Notes: generated by a model not told the origin, from the letters alone. Positions 1 through 7,991 are shown, counted from the stretch's first letter. The stretch: DNA of 64,000 nt from Hyphomicrobiales bacterium (GCA_900470805.1 UCCA01000033.1:81454-145453); one strand, 5' to 3'. A program made the numbers and translations.

Positions 1-406
1 ACCAATCGGGCGTGAAGGCATACTCATATTCCCGTCGCTGAACAATGTGTTTTGCGCGGGGAAAGCGTCCAATTGCGCCGGTGTGATCCGAATGAAGGTG
101 AGAAAGCACGACAAAGCTGACGTCCTCAGGCAATAATCCGAGCGTCGCCAATTGCGCGACGCAACCCTGGCTTTCGGCCATGACGGGTTTGTAGGAATCG
201 ACGGAGGCGCCCCAGTAGCCGCGCGGATCGGCCAGTCCCTCGGCCGCCAGGCCGCCGTCTATGACGACGTTGCCCTTGGGATGAACGAGGAGAAACCAGG
301 GGACCGGTATTTCGTAATCGGCGCCGTTGCCCCGGTTCATCTTGATATCGTGCACCTTGCATTGCTGAGTGCCCGACTGAAACATGTAAAGCTTGATGTT
401 GCTCAT
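1..406 (-). CDS. blcC: N-acyl-homoserine lactonase, BlcC/AttM type (3' end outside window)
   Basis: The reading frame runs leftward from an ATG at 406 and leaves the window after about 135 codons, so only the N-terminal half is visible. It starts MSNIKLYMFQSGT and carries the metallo-beta-lactamase zinc motif HLHSDHTG at about residues 103-110, followed by GAIGRFPRAKHIVQRREYEY. This pattern is typical of the Agrobacterium BlcC/AttM lactonases, which open the lactone ring of AHL signals (BlcC also acts on gamma-butyrolactone). A LysR gene is divergent from it. On a plasmid with TraR-controlled conjugation it could quench the signal. The metal-ligand residues of the C-terminal half cannot be checked. 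Confidence 0.85.
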   Translation of the reverse strand, partial: MSNIKLYMFQSGTQQCKVHDIKMNRGNGADYEIPVPWFLLVHPKGNVVIDGGLAAEGLADPRGYWGASVDSYKPVMAESQGCVAQLATLGLLPEDVSFVVLSHLHSDHTGAIGRFPRAKHIVQRREYEYAFTPDW

Positions 407-496
407 GAGCCTGTCACGCCGTGATCGGTTGAAGTTGCGGAGCGCAATTTGCACGATGGATGGCCCGATCGGTAGGCAGCTCAATCCGCTTTCATT

Positions 497-513
497 TATC
501 GGATGATCCGATA
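497..513. promoter_or_regulatory. Perfect palindrome, probable operator between lactonase and LysR genes
   Basis: TATCGGAT G ATCCGATA is an 8-bp perfect inverted repeat with a one-base centre. It sits in the 109-bp gap between the divergent lactonase (start 406) and LysR (start 516) genes and ends two bases before the LysR start. Its position suits autoregulation or control of both promoters. Which regulator binds it is not known. Confidence 0.45.
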
Positions 514-515
514 AA

Positions 516-1457
516 ATGTCGATCATGGATTATCTGGCGGCAATGCGGGTTTATGTGCGGGTAGTAGAGCGCGGCAGCATGTCTGCAGCCGCTCGCGATC
601 TCGGTATAGGCCAGCCGGCCGTGAGCGAGCGGATCGAGCGACTCGAGGCCGATTTCGGCACACGCCTGTTGCGGCGGAACACGCGCACGATTTCCGTGAC
701 GGATGTCGGCGCGGTGTTCTATGAACGGTGCAAGATCGCCATTGAAGCTGCCGATGATGCACTCGCCAGCGTGCAGGAAGGTACGCCGTTACGCGGCACA
801 TTGAGGATCGCGGCGCCCTATGGGTTGGGGGAGGTCGTGTTGCCCTCCATTCTGCTCGAGCTTCGCAATCGTCATCCCGAACTTAAGGTGGATCTGGTAC
901 TCAATGACCGGATCGTCGATCCGACCACCGAGGGGGTGGATATTTCGCTCCGGCTGGGCGATCCCGGCGAGGGCAACTTCGTGGCACGTAAGCTCGGCCA
1001 TGTTTCCCGCGTTGTAGTTGCTTCACCCGGATATCTTGAGCGTTATGGCGCGCCGATGACGCCGGCGGAGCTTATCCGCCACCCCTTCGCGCGCGTGTCT
1101 GGTCTGTTCAACAATGGCCGTCTTCCCTTGCAAACGGCTGATGGGGGACTGACGTCGGCGCCGGTCGACATCGTCATGACCATGAGCAACTGGCGGCCTT
1201 TGCACGCCATACTGCTCGGCGGCGGGGCAATTGGTGTCTTGCAGGAGCCCGTTTGCTCCGATGACCTCGCCGCCGGGCGCCTCAGGCGCATCCTGCCGGA
1301 CTTCGGGTTGCCCGGCTTTGACCTTCATCTTCTTTATTCGACGACCCGACCGATCCCATCTCGAGTCCGGACGCTTGCGACCCTGTTCGAGCGTGAACTC
1401 CCAAGCCTGATCGAGTCTAGCCGTCTTGCACCGCATACGCATTCGGAAAGGAAGTAA
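516..1457 (+). CDS. LysR-family transcriptional regulator
   Basis: This 313-residue protein has an N-terminal winged helix-turn-helix (about residues 5-65, with the AAARDLGIGQPAVSERIERL pattern) and a LysR substrate-binding domain starting near residue 90 (GTLRIAAPYGLGEVVLPSIL). The repeated phrasing DLVLNDRIVDPTTEGVDISLR is typical of the CrgA/PA2206-like branch. The start may instead be the ATG at 525, since no clear ribosome site precedes either. It is divergent from the AHL lactonase and 2 bp upstream of a GNAT gene, so it may control the lactonase. Its effector is unknown. Confidence 0.85.
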   Translation: MSIMDYLAAMRVYVRVVERGSMSAAARDLGIGQPAVSERIERLEADFGTRLLRRNTRTISVTDVGAVFYERCKIAIEAADDALASVQEGTPLRGTLRIAAPYGLGEVVLPSILLELRNRHPELKVDLVLNDRIVDPTTEGVDISLRLGDPGEGNFVARKLGHVSRVVVASPGYLERYGAPMTPAELIRHPFARVSGLFNNGRLPLQTADGGLTSAPVDIVMTMSNWRPLHAILLGGGAIGVLQEPVCSDDLAAGRLRRILPDFGLPGFDLHLLYSTTRPIPSRVRTLATLFERELPSLIESSRLAPHTHSERK

Positions 1458-1459
1458 GA

Positions 1460-2020
1460 ATGGCATTCCCACAAGCGGCACTGACTTTGATCGGCGACAC
1501 GTCAAAGCCGCATCGCCTGACACTGCGCCCACGCCGTCCGTCCGACGCTGACGCCTTGTTTTTAACGATGGCCGATCCAGACATGATGCGGTGGTGGTCT
1601 CGCGCACCCTTTGAGCATGTCGAGGACCTGCGGGAGTATTTCGCCAACGACGATCAATCGAACTGGCGCTCATGGGCGATTGTACGAACAGGTGAAGAGC
1701 TTGCCGTTGGCTTCGTGGCGGCAGGCCAGAAACGCGAAGGTGTGTCCGAGATCGGCTATCTGCTTGCGCGCGAAGCACAGGGGCATGGGTATGCGCGCGA
1801 AGCTGTCACCATGCTGATCGACCAATTATTCGTCAAAGGACAATGGCGCATTTTCGCCGATACCGATCCGGACAACCAGCCGTCGATCGCGCTGTTGACG
1901 AGACTCAGCTTCACGCTGGAGGGGCGCCTGCGGGCCGAATGGCAGACGCATATCGGCGTTCGGGACTCTCTGATTTACGGGCTTCTGGCGGAGGAATGGT
2001 CATCCCGGACTGCGGGATAG
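1460..2020 (+). CDS. GNAT-family N-acetyltransferase (RimJ/RimL-like)
   Basis: A 186-residue protein of the acetyltransferase_3 type. It has an N-terminal RLTLRPRRPSDADALF strand, a central EIGYLLAREAQGHGYAREAV stretch that matches the acetyl-CoA-binding loop (Q/R-x-x-G-x-G/A), and a C-terminal DNQPSIALLTRLSFTLEGRL segment typical of RimJ/RimL-like enzymes. It starts 2 bp after the LysR stop codon, so the two are probably cotranscribed. The substrate cannot be told. The last 46 bp overlap the 3' end of the convergent HxlR gene. Confidence 0.85.
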   Translation: MAFPQAALTLIGDTSKPHRLTLRPRRPSDADALFLTMADPDMMRWWSRAPFEHVEDLREYFANDDQSNWRSWAIVRTGEELAVGFVAAGQKREGVSEIGYLLAREAQGHGYAREAVTMLIDQLFVKGQWRIFADTDPDNQPSIALLTRLSFTLEGRLRAEWQTHIGVRDSLIYGLLAEEWSSRTAG

Positions 2021-2556
2021 TCCGCGCCCTGACTTTGGCCGGAACGGACTGCAGAGGACTCTGCGCGTTCGGATCCCCGTGAGAGCCGCCAGGTCATTAA
2101 CGCGTCGGCGCCGCGCCCTGGCCGCACGCCGAGATGATCCCTCTCGACTGGCCCACTCGTTTCCCGATTGACGGTAATCAACTTGACGCCTTGGCCCGTT
2201 CGCCTGTCCATAAAGTCGAGGGGCGGTCCTTCGAGGTTGGACAGGTTCCACTGGTCGCCGATCTGCACCATTGCCTGCATGAGGAGGCCGAGATCGCGAC
2301 CTCTTCCGGTCGGCTGATATTCGAACCGCTCGGGCCGTGTCTGATACCGCCGTCGCTCGACGAGCCCGTTTTCCTCCAGCAGTTTCAGCCGGTCCGACAG
2401 GGTGGTGTTGGTGACACCACTTGATTGGCGCAGGTCGTCATAACGGCGAATGCCGAGCAGTAGGTCCCGCATGATGAGCATACCCCACCGATCCCCGATC
2501 GCGCCCATCACGGCGGCGATCGAGCAAGCCATTCCCTCGAACCCTTTCGACCGCAT
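1975..2556 (-). CDS. HxlR-family transcriptional regulator
   Basis: This 193-residue protein begins with the HxlR winged-helix signature: MACSIAAVMGAIGDRWGMLI, then RDLLLGIRRYDDLRQSSGVTNTTLSDRLKLLEENGLVERRRYQ. HxlR proteins are small dimeric regulators, often of about 110-130 residues or with a C-terminal extension as here. The last ~40 residues are polar and may be a read-through tail, since they overlap the convergent GNAT gene. A long inverted repeat upstream (2608-2650) is the likely operator. The divergent SDR gene it would control is broken. The effector is unknown. Confidence 0.8.
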   Translation of the reverse strand: MRSKGFEGMACSIAAVMGAIGDRWGMLIMRDLLLGIRRYDDLRQSSGVTNTTLSDRLKLLEENGLVERRRYQTRPERFEYQPTGRGRDLGLLMQAMVQIGDQWNLSNLEGPPLDFMDRRTGQGVKLITVNRETSGPVERDHLGVRPGRGADALMTWRLSRGSERAESSAVRSGQSQGADYPAVRDDHSSARSP

Positions 2557-2607
2557 CGTTTTCGCTCGCCTCTACTTGCTTCGGATGCGCCAGCGATAGC
2601 ATGTTGT

Positions 2608-2650
2608 AACTCTGATGATAAGAGCTTGACTAAGTCTTATTATGAGAGTT
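2608..2650. promoter_or_regulatory. Long inverted repeat, probable HxlR operator
   Basis: The left arm, 2608-2625, reads AACTCTGATGATAAGAGC. The right arm, 2633-2650, when reverse-complemented reads AACTCTCATAATAAGACT, so most of the 18 positions match. The repeat lies between the HxlR gene start (2556) and the start of the truncated SDR gene (2679). That is the standard place for a repressor site in HxlR-oxidoreductase pairs. It has not been tested. Confidence 0.55.
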
Positions 2651-2678
2651 ATCTGCGACGTTATCTAGGGGGTAGTTG

Positions 2679-2798
2679 ATGGTCGAGACTGAAAAGTCAC
2701 AGCAAGGAACTGCAATCGTCACTGGCGCGTCCTCCGGCATCGGTGCCGTCTATGCCGCCGCCGGCCAAATACGGCAAGGCCGGGATTTACGATCGTAG
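2679..2798 (+). pseudogene. Truncated short-chain dehydrogenase (N-terminal fragment)
   Basis: An ATG at 2679 opens a 39-codon frame reading MVETEKSQQGTAIVTGASSG and then IGAVYAAAG before drifting out of pattern and stopping at 2796-2798. TGASSGIG is the Rossmann glycine motif of short-chain dehydrogenases, so this is the 5' end of an SDR gene whose remaining ~200 codons are gone. The next recognisable gene is an unrelated DUF1737 protein, which marks the junction at about 2765-2820. It is divergent from HxlR and was probably that regulator's target. Confidence 0.75.
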
Positions 2799-2823
2799 AT
2801 ATGGAAAAAATGTTGGACGACAT

Positions 2824-3033
2824 ATGAAAGATGCCTCCGAATTCGTTGCAACAATACCTCCCCATAACCTCCCACGATATCGCCTTCTGACCGGCAAAGA
2901 TGACGCGACTTTCTGTCACCGTATTTCAGAGGCGCTGGATCTTGGCTTCCAACTGCACGGCTCTCCCGCCGCTACGTTCAACGGACAAGATGTCATTGTT
3001 GCGCAAGCTGTCATTTGGCCGCGCGCCGGCTAA
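2824..3033 (+). CDS. DUF1737-domain small protein
   Basis: From the ATG at 2824 the frame gives a 69-residue protein. Its core LPRYRLLTGKDDATFCHRIS and the following ALDLGFQLHGSPAATFNGQD plus VIVAQAVIWP match the DUF1737 family, small cytoplasmic proteins of about 60-70 residues with no assigned role. The same frame stays open upstream to 2743, but that part overlaps the SDR remnant and lacks family similarity, so the shorter form is preferred. It lies just upstream of the MFS gene on the same strand. Confidence 0.7.
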   Translation: MKDASEFVATIPPHNLPRYRLLTGKDDATFCHRISEALDLGFQLHGSPAATFNGQDVIVAQAVIWPRAG

Positions 3034-3087
3034 CTTTGATGGTTGTACAGGCGTCAATGGCAATGCAATATAATCTGTGATCGGGCG

Positions 3088-4353
3088 ATGTCCGAGCCTG
3101 CGCTATCAGTCCTTCCGGTCATGACGAAGATTCCCATGGAGCAGCAAAGCTCATACAGAGCACTCATCAGAACTCCCGGCTTGATGCCTCTCATCTGTGC
3201 TGCAACCTTGTCTCGTCTGGCCGGGCGTATGTTCATCCTTACGTTGGTGCTGTTTGTACTCGCGCGGTTCTCTTCACCGGCACTGGCCGGCTGGCTGACG
3301 TTCGCGGCAATCGTTCCGGGTTTGCTGGTTAGTCCGGTCGCGGGCGTTCTACTCGACCGCGTAGGTCCGACGATCGCGGTCAGGATCGACATGATTGCCA
3401 GCGCAACATTCATTGGCGCTATCTGCATCGTTGGCTGGCTCGATTGGGCAACGCCGCCAGTTCTGCTTTTCCTGGTAATCCTGTTCTCTCTGGCCGGCCC
3501 GTTGGGCGCGGCGGGTACGCGAACGCTGTTGCCTCGCCTGGTGCCCTCCCATGTGCTCGATCGTGCGAATGCGCTCGATACAGCGATCTATGCCGTCGTC
3601 GATGTCGTCGGGCCCGCGATGGCCGGCATTGTCGCCGCTTGGCTCGGGCCTGAAAGCGCGATGTCGGTGATCTCCTTCTCTTACGCCGCTGCCGCCATCT
3701 GCCTGTCCTTTGTACCGCTCCTTCCCGGATTGGCGTCCAGACAGATTTCGTTCATGCAACAGACAGTGGAAGGTATTCAGATCGTCGCCAGACAACCGAC
3801 GCTTAGGGGTCTCGCCATCTCCTATTCGATGTACCAGGTCACCTGGGGCGTGCTCTATGTTGTGGTTCCAGTTTTCGTCGCCAGCCATTATGACGCCTCG
3901 GTTGGTAGCTCGGTGACAGGCTTCCTGTGGGCTGCGATGGGGATTGCTGGCGGAATTGGCGCACTTCTTGCAGGACACCTGCGAACGACCGGTCGCGAGC
4001 GTCACATTATGGCGATCGGAATGGTCATTACGGCCTTGGCGGCATGGCCGGTGGCTGCAAAGTTTGGTTTTGGCGGACTTGCCATCGGCCTTATGCTTGC
4101 CGGCGTCATGTCCGGTCCGATCGATGTTGCTCTTCTGACGCTTCGCCAGCGTCGAACCGATCCGCAACAGCTCGGCCGCGTCATGTCGATTTCGATGAGC
4201 CTGAATCTGGCCGGTTTCCCTCTCGGTTCCGCCTTGGCCGGCATGGTAATTACGTCGTCCTTGTCCGCAACTTTCGTTCTGGCAGGCATCGCCTCTATCG
4301 TTGCGGCTATCGCAACGATATCGATCCCCTCCGATATAAAATCGGTTGCCTGA
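3088..4353 (+). CDS. MFS transporter (EntS/macrolide-efflux-like)
   Basis: A polytopic protein of about 421 residues (start at ATG 3088; ATG 3136 is also possible) with roughly 12 hydrophobic segments. The loop after TM2 reads GVLLDRVGPTIAVRIDM, matching the MFS motif A (G-x-x-x-D-R-x-G-x-R/K). The centre has GTRTLLPRLVP and ANALDTAIYAVVDVVGPAMAG, typical of the MFS_3 group that exports siderophores or drugs. It stands alone, with no obvious operon partner. The substrate is unknown and export is inferred from the family. Confidence 0.8.
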   Translation: MSEPALSVLPVMTKIPMEQQSSYRALIRTPGLMPLICAATLSRLAGRMFILTLVLFVLARFSSPALAGWLTFAAIVPGLLVSPVAGVLLDRVGPTIAVRIDMIASATFIGAICIVGWLDWATPPVLLFLVILFSLAGPLGAAGTRTLLPRLVPSHVLDRANALDTAIYAVVDVVGPAMAGIVAAWLGPESAMSVISFSYAAAAICLSFVPLLPGLASRQISFMQQTVEGIQIVARQPTLRGLAISYSMYQVTWGVLYVVVPVFVASHYDASVGSSVTGFLWAAMGIAGGIGALLAGHLRTTGRERHIMAIGMVITALAAWPVAAKFGFGGLAIGLMLAGVMSGPIDVALLTLRQRRTDPQQLGRVMSISMSLNLAGFPLGSALAGMVITSSLSATFVLAGIASIVAAIATISIPSDIKSVA

Positions 4354-4503
4354 CTATGCACTTGGTTAGCGAGAAACGGCGTTGGCTCTCAGTCGCGGCG
4401 CCGGTCATCAGTCCCGGAGACGGTCGAGACGGGCATACCTAACAGGTCGCGCTGAGTGCTGCGCCTTGCCATGTTTCGCAATGCTACTTATTATATCCAT
4501 AAG

Positions 4504-4519
4504 TTCCATTTTTATGGAA
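4504..4519. promoter_or_regulatory. Perfect inverted repeat upstream of the HTH gene
   Basis: TTCCAT TTTT ATGGAA is a perfect 6-bp inverted repeat with a four-T centre in an AT-rich stretch, 22 bp before the start of the helix-turn-helix gene at 4542. It could be an autoregulatory operator or part of the promoter. Confidence 0.35.
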
Positions 4520-4541
4520 TAATAAGGATGATTTTGGCGAC

Positions 4542-4961
4542 ATGTCTGAAGAGTTTTATACTGTCGGTCAGGCGGCGGAACGTTTGACACTGCACCCGAA
4601 AACCGTGCTCCGGCTTATCCGTGAAGGACGCCTGCAAGGGACGAAAATCGGTAAGTCCTATCGAATTCTACGATCCAAACTGGATGAATTCGCCGGCGCG
4701 GCGCGGGCTCCGCAGCAGCCGATCACGGCACGAGTATCCTGTGTTGTTGATGTGCCGAATGTCTCCCCCGAACTGTCGCGTCGCCTGACAGTAACCATTC
4801 AGGCAATGCTGCTTCCTCAGGAGCGCAGCCCCGACCGCGTTCAATTCAATTCCGTCTATGATGCGGAGTTGCGGCATTTGAAGCTGATTATGATCGGCTC
4901 CGCTTCCGATACTTCCAATCTCTTGAGGAGCCTGGACAGGCAACTGGAGGCAGTCAGGTGA
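4542..4961 (+). CDS. Excisionase-type HTH DNA-binding protein
   Basis: A 139-residue protein opening with EEFYTVGQAAERLTLHPKTV and LRLIREGRLQGTKIGKSYRI, the MerR/excisionase-like HTH_17 domain in residues 3-52. The remaining 85 residues form a separate domain without recognised similarity. The stop codon overlaps the start of the following alpha/beta hydrolase by 4 bp, so the two are translationally coupled. This suggests a dedicated regulator of the hydrolase and DUF4180 genes rather than a phage excisionase. Confidence 0.8.
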   Translation: MSEEFYTVGQAAERLTLHPKTVLRLIREGRLQGTKIGKSYRILRSKLDEFAGAARAPQQPITARVSCVVDVPNVSPELSRRLTVTIQAMLLPQERSPDRVQFNSVYDAELRHLKLIMIGSASDTSNLLRSLDRQLEAVR

Positions 4962-5812
4962 CGACGGAGATATCGAATATGTCGAAACTCGACACTGTGC
5001 TCGTCGATCAATATCGGAACGTTCTTGGTCAATGGCCGGTTGCTGCCGATCACTTCTGGGTCGATACACGAGAGGGCACCACTTTTGTCGTCGCCTGTGG
5101 TCCCAGGGATGCGCCCCCGCTCGTCCTCCTGCATGGAGCGCTGACCAATTCGGCGATCTGGATGTTCGATGCCGAACTCTGGTCGCAGTCGTTTCGTGTC
5201 TATGCCGTCGACGTGATCGGGGAGCCAGGACTGAGTACAGCTAAACAGCTTCCCTTGAAAGGCGGTAGGTACGCGACGTGGCTTGACGACGTGCTTGCCG
5301 GGCTGGATCTGGAAAGCGCCGCCTTTGTCGGCGTTTCTTTCGGAGGGTGGCTTGCTCTGGATTATGCCGTCCGCCGGCCGTCTCGTGTCGATCGTCTCGC
5401 GTTGCTTTGTCCGGCAGGAATCGGTCGCCAGAAGCCATTCTTCCTAAAAGCCTTGCCGCTTCTGTTGCTCGGCTCCTGGGGAAAGGCCAAGGTTCGCGCT
5501 ATGGTCATGGGCCCGCAGCCGCAAACATTGGCCGACAGGGCGCGACCTTTGATGGATCTCGTCTCCAGCATTCATTCGAAAGTCCGCCCACGGTCGATTA
5601 CGATTCCGCTCGTCTCAGATGCAGATCTCAGGAGCCTGAAGATGCCGGCCCTCATCATTGTTGGGGGACGGGATGCTCTTATCCATTCAAGCGAGACCAG
5701 GCGGCGGGTGGAGAGCACTATGCCGAACGCGCAACTTCATTATCTGGAACAGGCCTTTCATCACCTCCCCAATCAGCGGGAAACCATCTTCAATTTTCTT
5801 CGAGGCAAGTAA
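4958..5812 (+). CDS. Alpha/beta-fold hydrolase
   Basis: A 284-residue protein with the alpha/beta hydrolase core. PPLVLLHGALTNSAIW supplies the oxyanion-hole loop (HG), FVGVSFGGWLALDYA holds the nucleophile elbow G-V-S-F-G-G, LIIVGGRDALIHSSE the acidic residue, and QAFHHLPNQ the catalytic histidine. The GTG start at 4958 overlaps the HTH gene by 4 bp; ATG 4979 is an alternative. It is the middle gene of a three-gene set, HTH-hydrolase-DUF4180. The substrate cannot be inferred. Confidence 0.85.
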   Translation: MTTEISNMSKLDTVLVDQYRNVLGQWPVAADHFWVDTREGTTFVVACGPRDAPPLVLLHGALTNSAIWMFDAELWSQSFRVYAVDVIGEPGLSTAKQLPLKGGRYATWLDDVLAGLDLESAAFVGVSFGGWLALDYAVRRPSRVDRLALLCPAGIGRQKPFFLKALPLLLLGSWGKAKVRAMVMGPQPQTLADRARPLMDLVSSIHSKVRPRSITIPLVSDADLRSLKMPALIIVGGRDALIHSSETRRRVESTMPNAQLHYLEQAFHHLPNQRETIFNFLRGK

Positions 5813-5826
5813 ATCGGACGCATTCC

Positions 5827-6189
5827 ATGAGCGACGTCATTACAATCCTGGGCAATTTACGCGTATTGTCGTGCGACCCGAACGGTCAGCACATTTCTAC
5901 AGAGGCTGATGTCAACAGCCTCATCGGAACCGCCTTTGGCGAAAGGGCCGATCTGGTAGCACTACCCGCAGTGCGATTGGCGCAGAATTTCTTCGATCTC
6001 CAAACGGGATTTGCGGGGCTCCTCGTTCAGAAATTCGTCAATTACCAACTTCGCCTGGCAGTCCTCGGCGACATTTCAGGTGCATGCGCGCGAAGCAGAG
6101 CGCTGAAGGACTTCGTGTATGAATCAAATCAGGGATCGTCGTGCTGGTTTCTGGGCGATCTGGAGGACTTGGGCAGGAAGTTGGTCTGA
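5827..6189 (+). CDS. DUF4180 protein
   Basis: A 120-residue protein starting MSDVITILGNLRVLSCDPNG, 14 bp after the hydrolase stop. The C-terminal half, RLAVLGDISGACARSRALKD followed by FVYESNQGSSCWFLGDLEDL, carries the conserved pattern of DUF4180, a cytoplasmic family often found beside small regulators. The middle (LQTGFAGLLVQKFVNYQ) also fits. No enzymatic residues are known for this family, and no function is proposed. Confidence 0.75.
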   Translation: MSDVITILGNLRVLSCDPNGQHISTEADVNSLIGTAFGERADLVALPAVRLAQNFFDLQTGFAGLLVQKFVNYQLRLAVLGDISGACARSRALKDFVYESNQGSSCWFLGDLEDLGRKLV

Positions 6190-6249
6190 CGTTCCTAAAC
6201 ACCGAACGAGCGTGAACACCTTCTGTCACGCATGTGGAGTTTGCGGTGC

Positions 6250-7089
6250 TCACTCCTCATAGGCGACTTGGTAATTTCTCCCCGCTCGCTCGATGCGCGC
6301 GAAACCGAGCTCACCAAGATGCATTCCGGCGATCAGAAGCCGTTCCGAACTGACAATATCCAGCAGCCTCGATCGTGTCGCTGCGGCGAGATGCGTATCC
6401 TGATCGAACGCGATCGACACGTCCGGCCGCGGGATTTGGATCTCTGGGAAATGGACTATGTCGCCCCAGACCAACAGGTTCTGGCCACCGGACTCAAGAC
6501 GGTAGCCGGTATGTCCTGCCGTATGACCAGGGAGCGGAACTGACGTCATGCCGGGAAGCACGTCTCCGGTCTCGAACATGCGCAACCTGCCACGATAAGC
6601 GGCAAACGCCTGACGGGCGAAGATGAAGTTGCCATGGGCACGCTCCGGCGCGCGGCTCAGATTACCGTCATCCTGCCAGAACGCGACTTCTTGCCGATGG
6701 GCGATAAGCTCGGCATTTGGGAATGCGGCTTCGCCTGTGGGGTCGAGCAGTCCACCGACATGGTCTGGATGGGCGTGCGTCAACAGGATGGCGTCAATAG
6801 CAGCAGGCTGGATGCCCGCCTGGGCGAGGTTGTCCTTCAGCCGGCCGCCCCATTGTTTGAAACCACCCGCGCCGGCATCGATCAGGACCGTGCGACCACC
6901 TCCGCGCACCAGATAGCAGTTGATGTGGATAGTGGTGTGATCCCGTATCCCCGCATTCTCCTGCATTTGAGAGGCATCGTCAGCATCGATATTCGAGAGT
7001 AGGCCGAAACTGGCGTGAAGATAGCCGTCACTGATGGCTGTGAGGGTCAGGTCGCCGACCGTCTGGCTGGGAAAATCGGTCATCGTCAT
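6250..7089 (-). CDS. MBL-fold metallo-hydrolase
   Basis: A 279-residue protein starting MTMTDFPSQTVGDLTL. The metallo-beta-lactamase zinc motif HAHPDH lies at about residues 105-110 (LLTHAHPDHVGGL), a second ligand region is PLPGHTAGHTGY, and a downstream aspartate sits in VWGDIVHFPEIQ. The architecture resembles the quorum-quenching lactonase and AidB-like hydrolase families, but the substrate is unassigned. It is the last gene of a minus-strand set with the tautomerase and the 182-residue protein, which are 20 and about 350 bp upstream. Confidence 0.8.
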   Translation of the reverse strand: MTMTDFPSQTVGDLTLTAISDGYLHASFGLLSNIDADDASQMQENAGIRDHTTIHINCYLVRGGGRTVLIDAGAGGFKQWGGRLKDNLAQAGIQPAAIDAILLTHAHPDHVGGLLDPTGEAAFPNAELIAHRQEVAFWQDDGNLSRAPERAHGNFIFARQAFAAYRGRLRMFETGDVLPGMTSVPLPGHTAGHTGYRLESGGQNLLVWGDIVHFPEIQIPRPDVSIAFDQDTHLAAATRSRLLDIVSSERLLIAGMHLGELGFARIERAGRNYQVAYEE

Positions 7090-7109
7090 GGTTCTTCTCT
7101 GGCGTGAGT

Positions 7110-7436
7110 TCAGTTGCGTGCGTGGATGCTCGACGCTTCGTAGCCGAAGCAGCGAATGCGCGCGGTCAGATCGGTGCTGCACTGAATGACGTCGTCCAAT
7201 TCCTTCATGAACAGGTCCATCACGGCCGCTGTCCGGAACGGTTCGAGGCGGTATTGGATCTCGACAAAGGCCGGATGCCCCCGGCCATGCCGAACGGCGA
7301 CAAAAATGATATGCACATTCTCCAAGGCCGCCCGAAGGATGCCGGTGCAGAGCGCTGTGCATCGCTCTGCGAGCGCCACGAGCATCTCCTCCGGCGGCAT
7401 CCTGTCTTGCGAGATGTAGAGGGTGACATTCGGCAT
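7110..7436 (-). CDS. Tautomerase-family protein
   Basis: A 108-residue protein beginning MPNVTLYISQDRMPPEEM. After removal of Met the second-position proline becomes the N-terminal proline that acts as general base in the 4-oxalocrotonate tautomerase superfamily. It is longer than classical 4-OT (about 62 residues) and fits the group of tautomerase_3-like or MIF-length members. It lies between two co-directional genes with gaps of 6 and 20 bp, which suggests one transcript and a small catabolic or detoxifying operon. Confidence 0.65.
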   Translation of the reverse strand: MPNVTLYISQDRMPPEEMLVALAERCTALCTGILRAALENVHIIFVAVRHGRGHPAFVEIQYRLEPFRTAAVMDLFMKELDDVIQCSTDLTARIRCFGYEASSIHARN

Positions 7437-7442
7437 CGGCGT

Positions 7443-7991
7443 TCACCGCGCGCTTGCAGAGGCGACGTCATCGCCGTTCGTCAATTGCGGCGTCATCGGC
7501 GCATAGACGTGAACATCGTCCGGCAGATGTCCGATATCTCCGATCATGTCGCGACCTGCTTTCGCGAGCCAGCGGTGTTCCGGGAACTTCTCCATGGCGA
7601 CCGCGCGCATCGCAAAAGGCGTCAGGCCCAATTCGCGTAGCGGCTGAGGGCCTGTTGTGCTCAGCACCAGATATTCGGTTTCGCCGACGGCCGGGGCGCG
7701 TTCGATGCCCTCGTACAGGTTCCGGTGCCAATCGGTGATGTGTTGCTGCCAACGGGCGAAGTTGCCGCCGCCCTTCCGGCTATATTCTTCGCCGGTCAGA
7801 ATATCGAGGCCGTCGATCGAATGGAGAGCGAGGTAGACGGGACAGCCGCCGCTCAACGCTTTGAAACGTTGTGAGGTGTGAAAGCCGCTGACAGAAATCA
7901 GGGCGGGCAGCTTGTCCAGGCTGTAAAACGCGTTCCATTCCGCTTCGCTGTGCGGATCAGCAAAGCTGCATTCAACCGTATAGATCATCAT
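7443..7991 (-). CDS. Conserved hypothetical protein, possible dimeric alpha/beta-barrel
   Basis: A 182-residue protein starting MMIYTVECSFADPHSEAEWN at 7991; the frame continues upstream, but MM is preceded by a GGAGGC ribosome site. The AEWNAFYSLDKLPALISVSG segment followed by FHTSQRFKAL resembles the DUF4286/EthD-like dimeric ferredoxin-fold proteins in which a short strand is followed by a W/Y-rich helix. A second half (LVLSTTGPQPLRELGLTPFA) may repeat the fold. It is the first gene of the operon with the tautomerase and MBL hydrolase and is divergent from a LysR gene. Confidence 0.6.
   Translation of the reverse strand: MMIYTVECSFADPHSEAEWNAFYSLDKLPALISVSGFHTSQRFKALSGGCPVYLALHSIDGLDILTGEEYSRKGGGNFARWQQHITDWHRNLYEGIERAPAVGETEYLVLSTTGPQPLRELGLTPFAMRAVAMEKFPEHRWLAKAGRDMIGDIGHLPDDVHVYAPMTPQLTNGDDVASASAR

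Noticed and set aside
126..424. Two short frames overlapping the lactonase start on either strand
   Set aside because: They lie in the shadow of the lactonase frame, which has strong family motifs and leaves the window without a stop.
1023..1778. 251-codon minus-strand frame opposite the LysR and GNAT genes
   Set aside because: Arginine-rich, without any motif, and antisense to two genes with clear families.
3349..4167. 272-codon minus-strand frame opposite the MFS gene
   Set aside because: Composition is that of an antisense shadow (many Arg, His, Gln) and the MFS frame is convincing.
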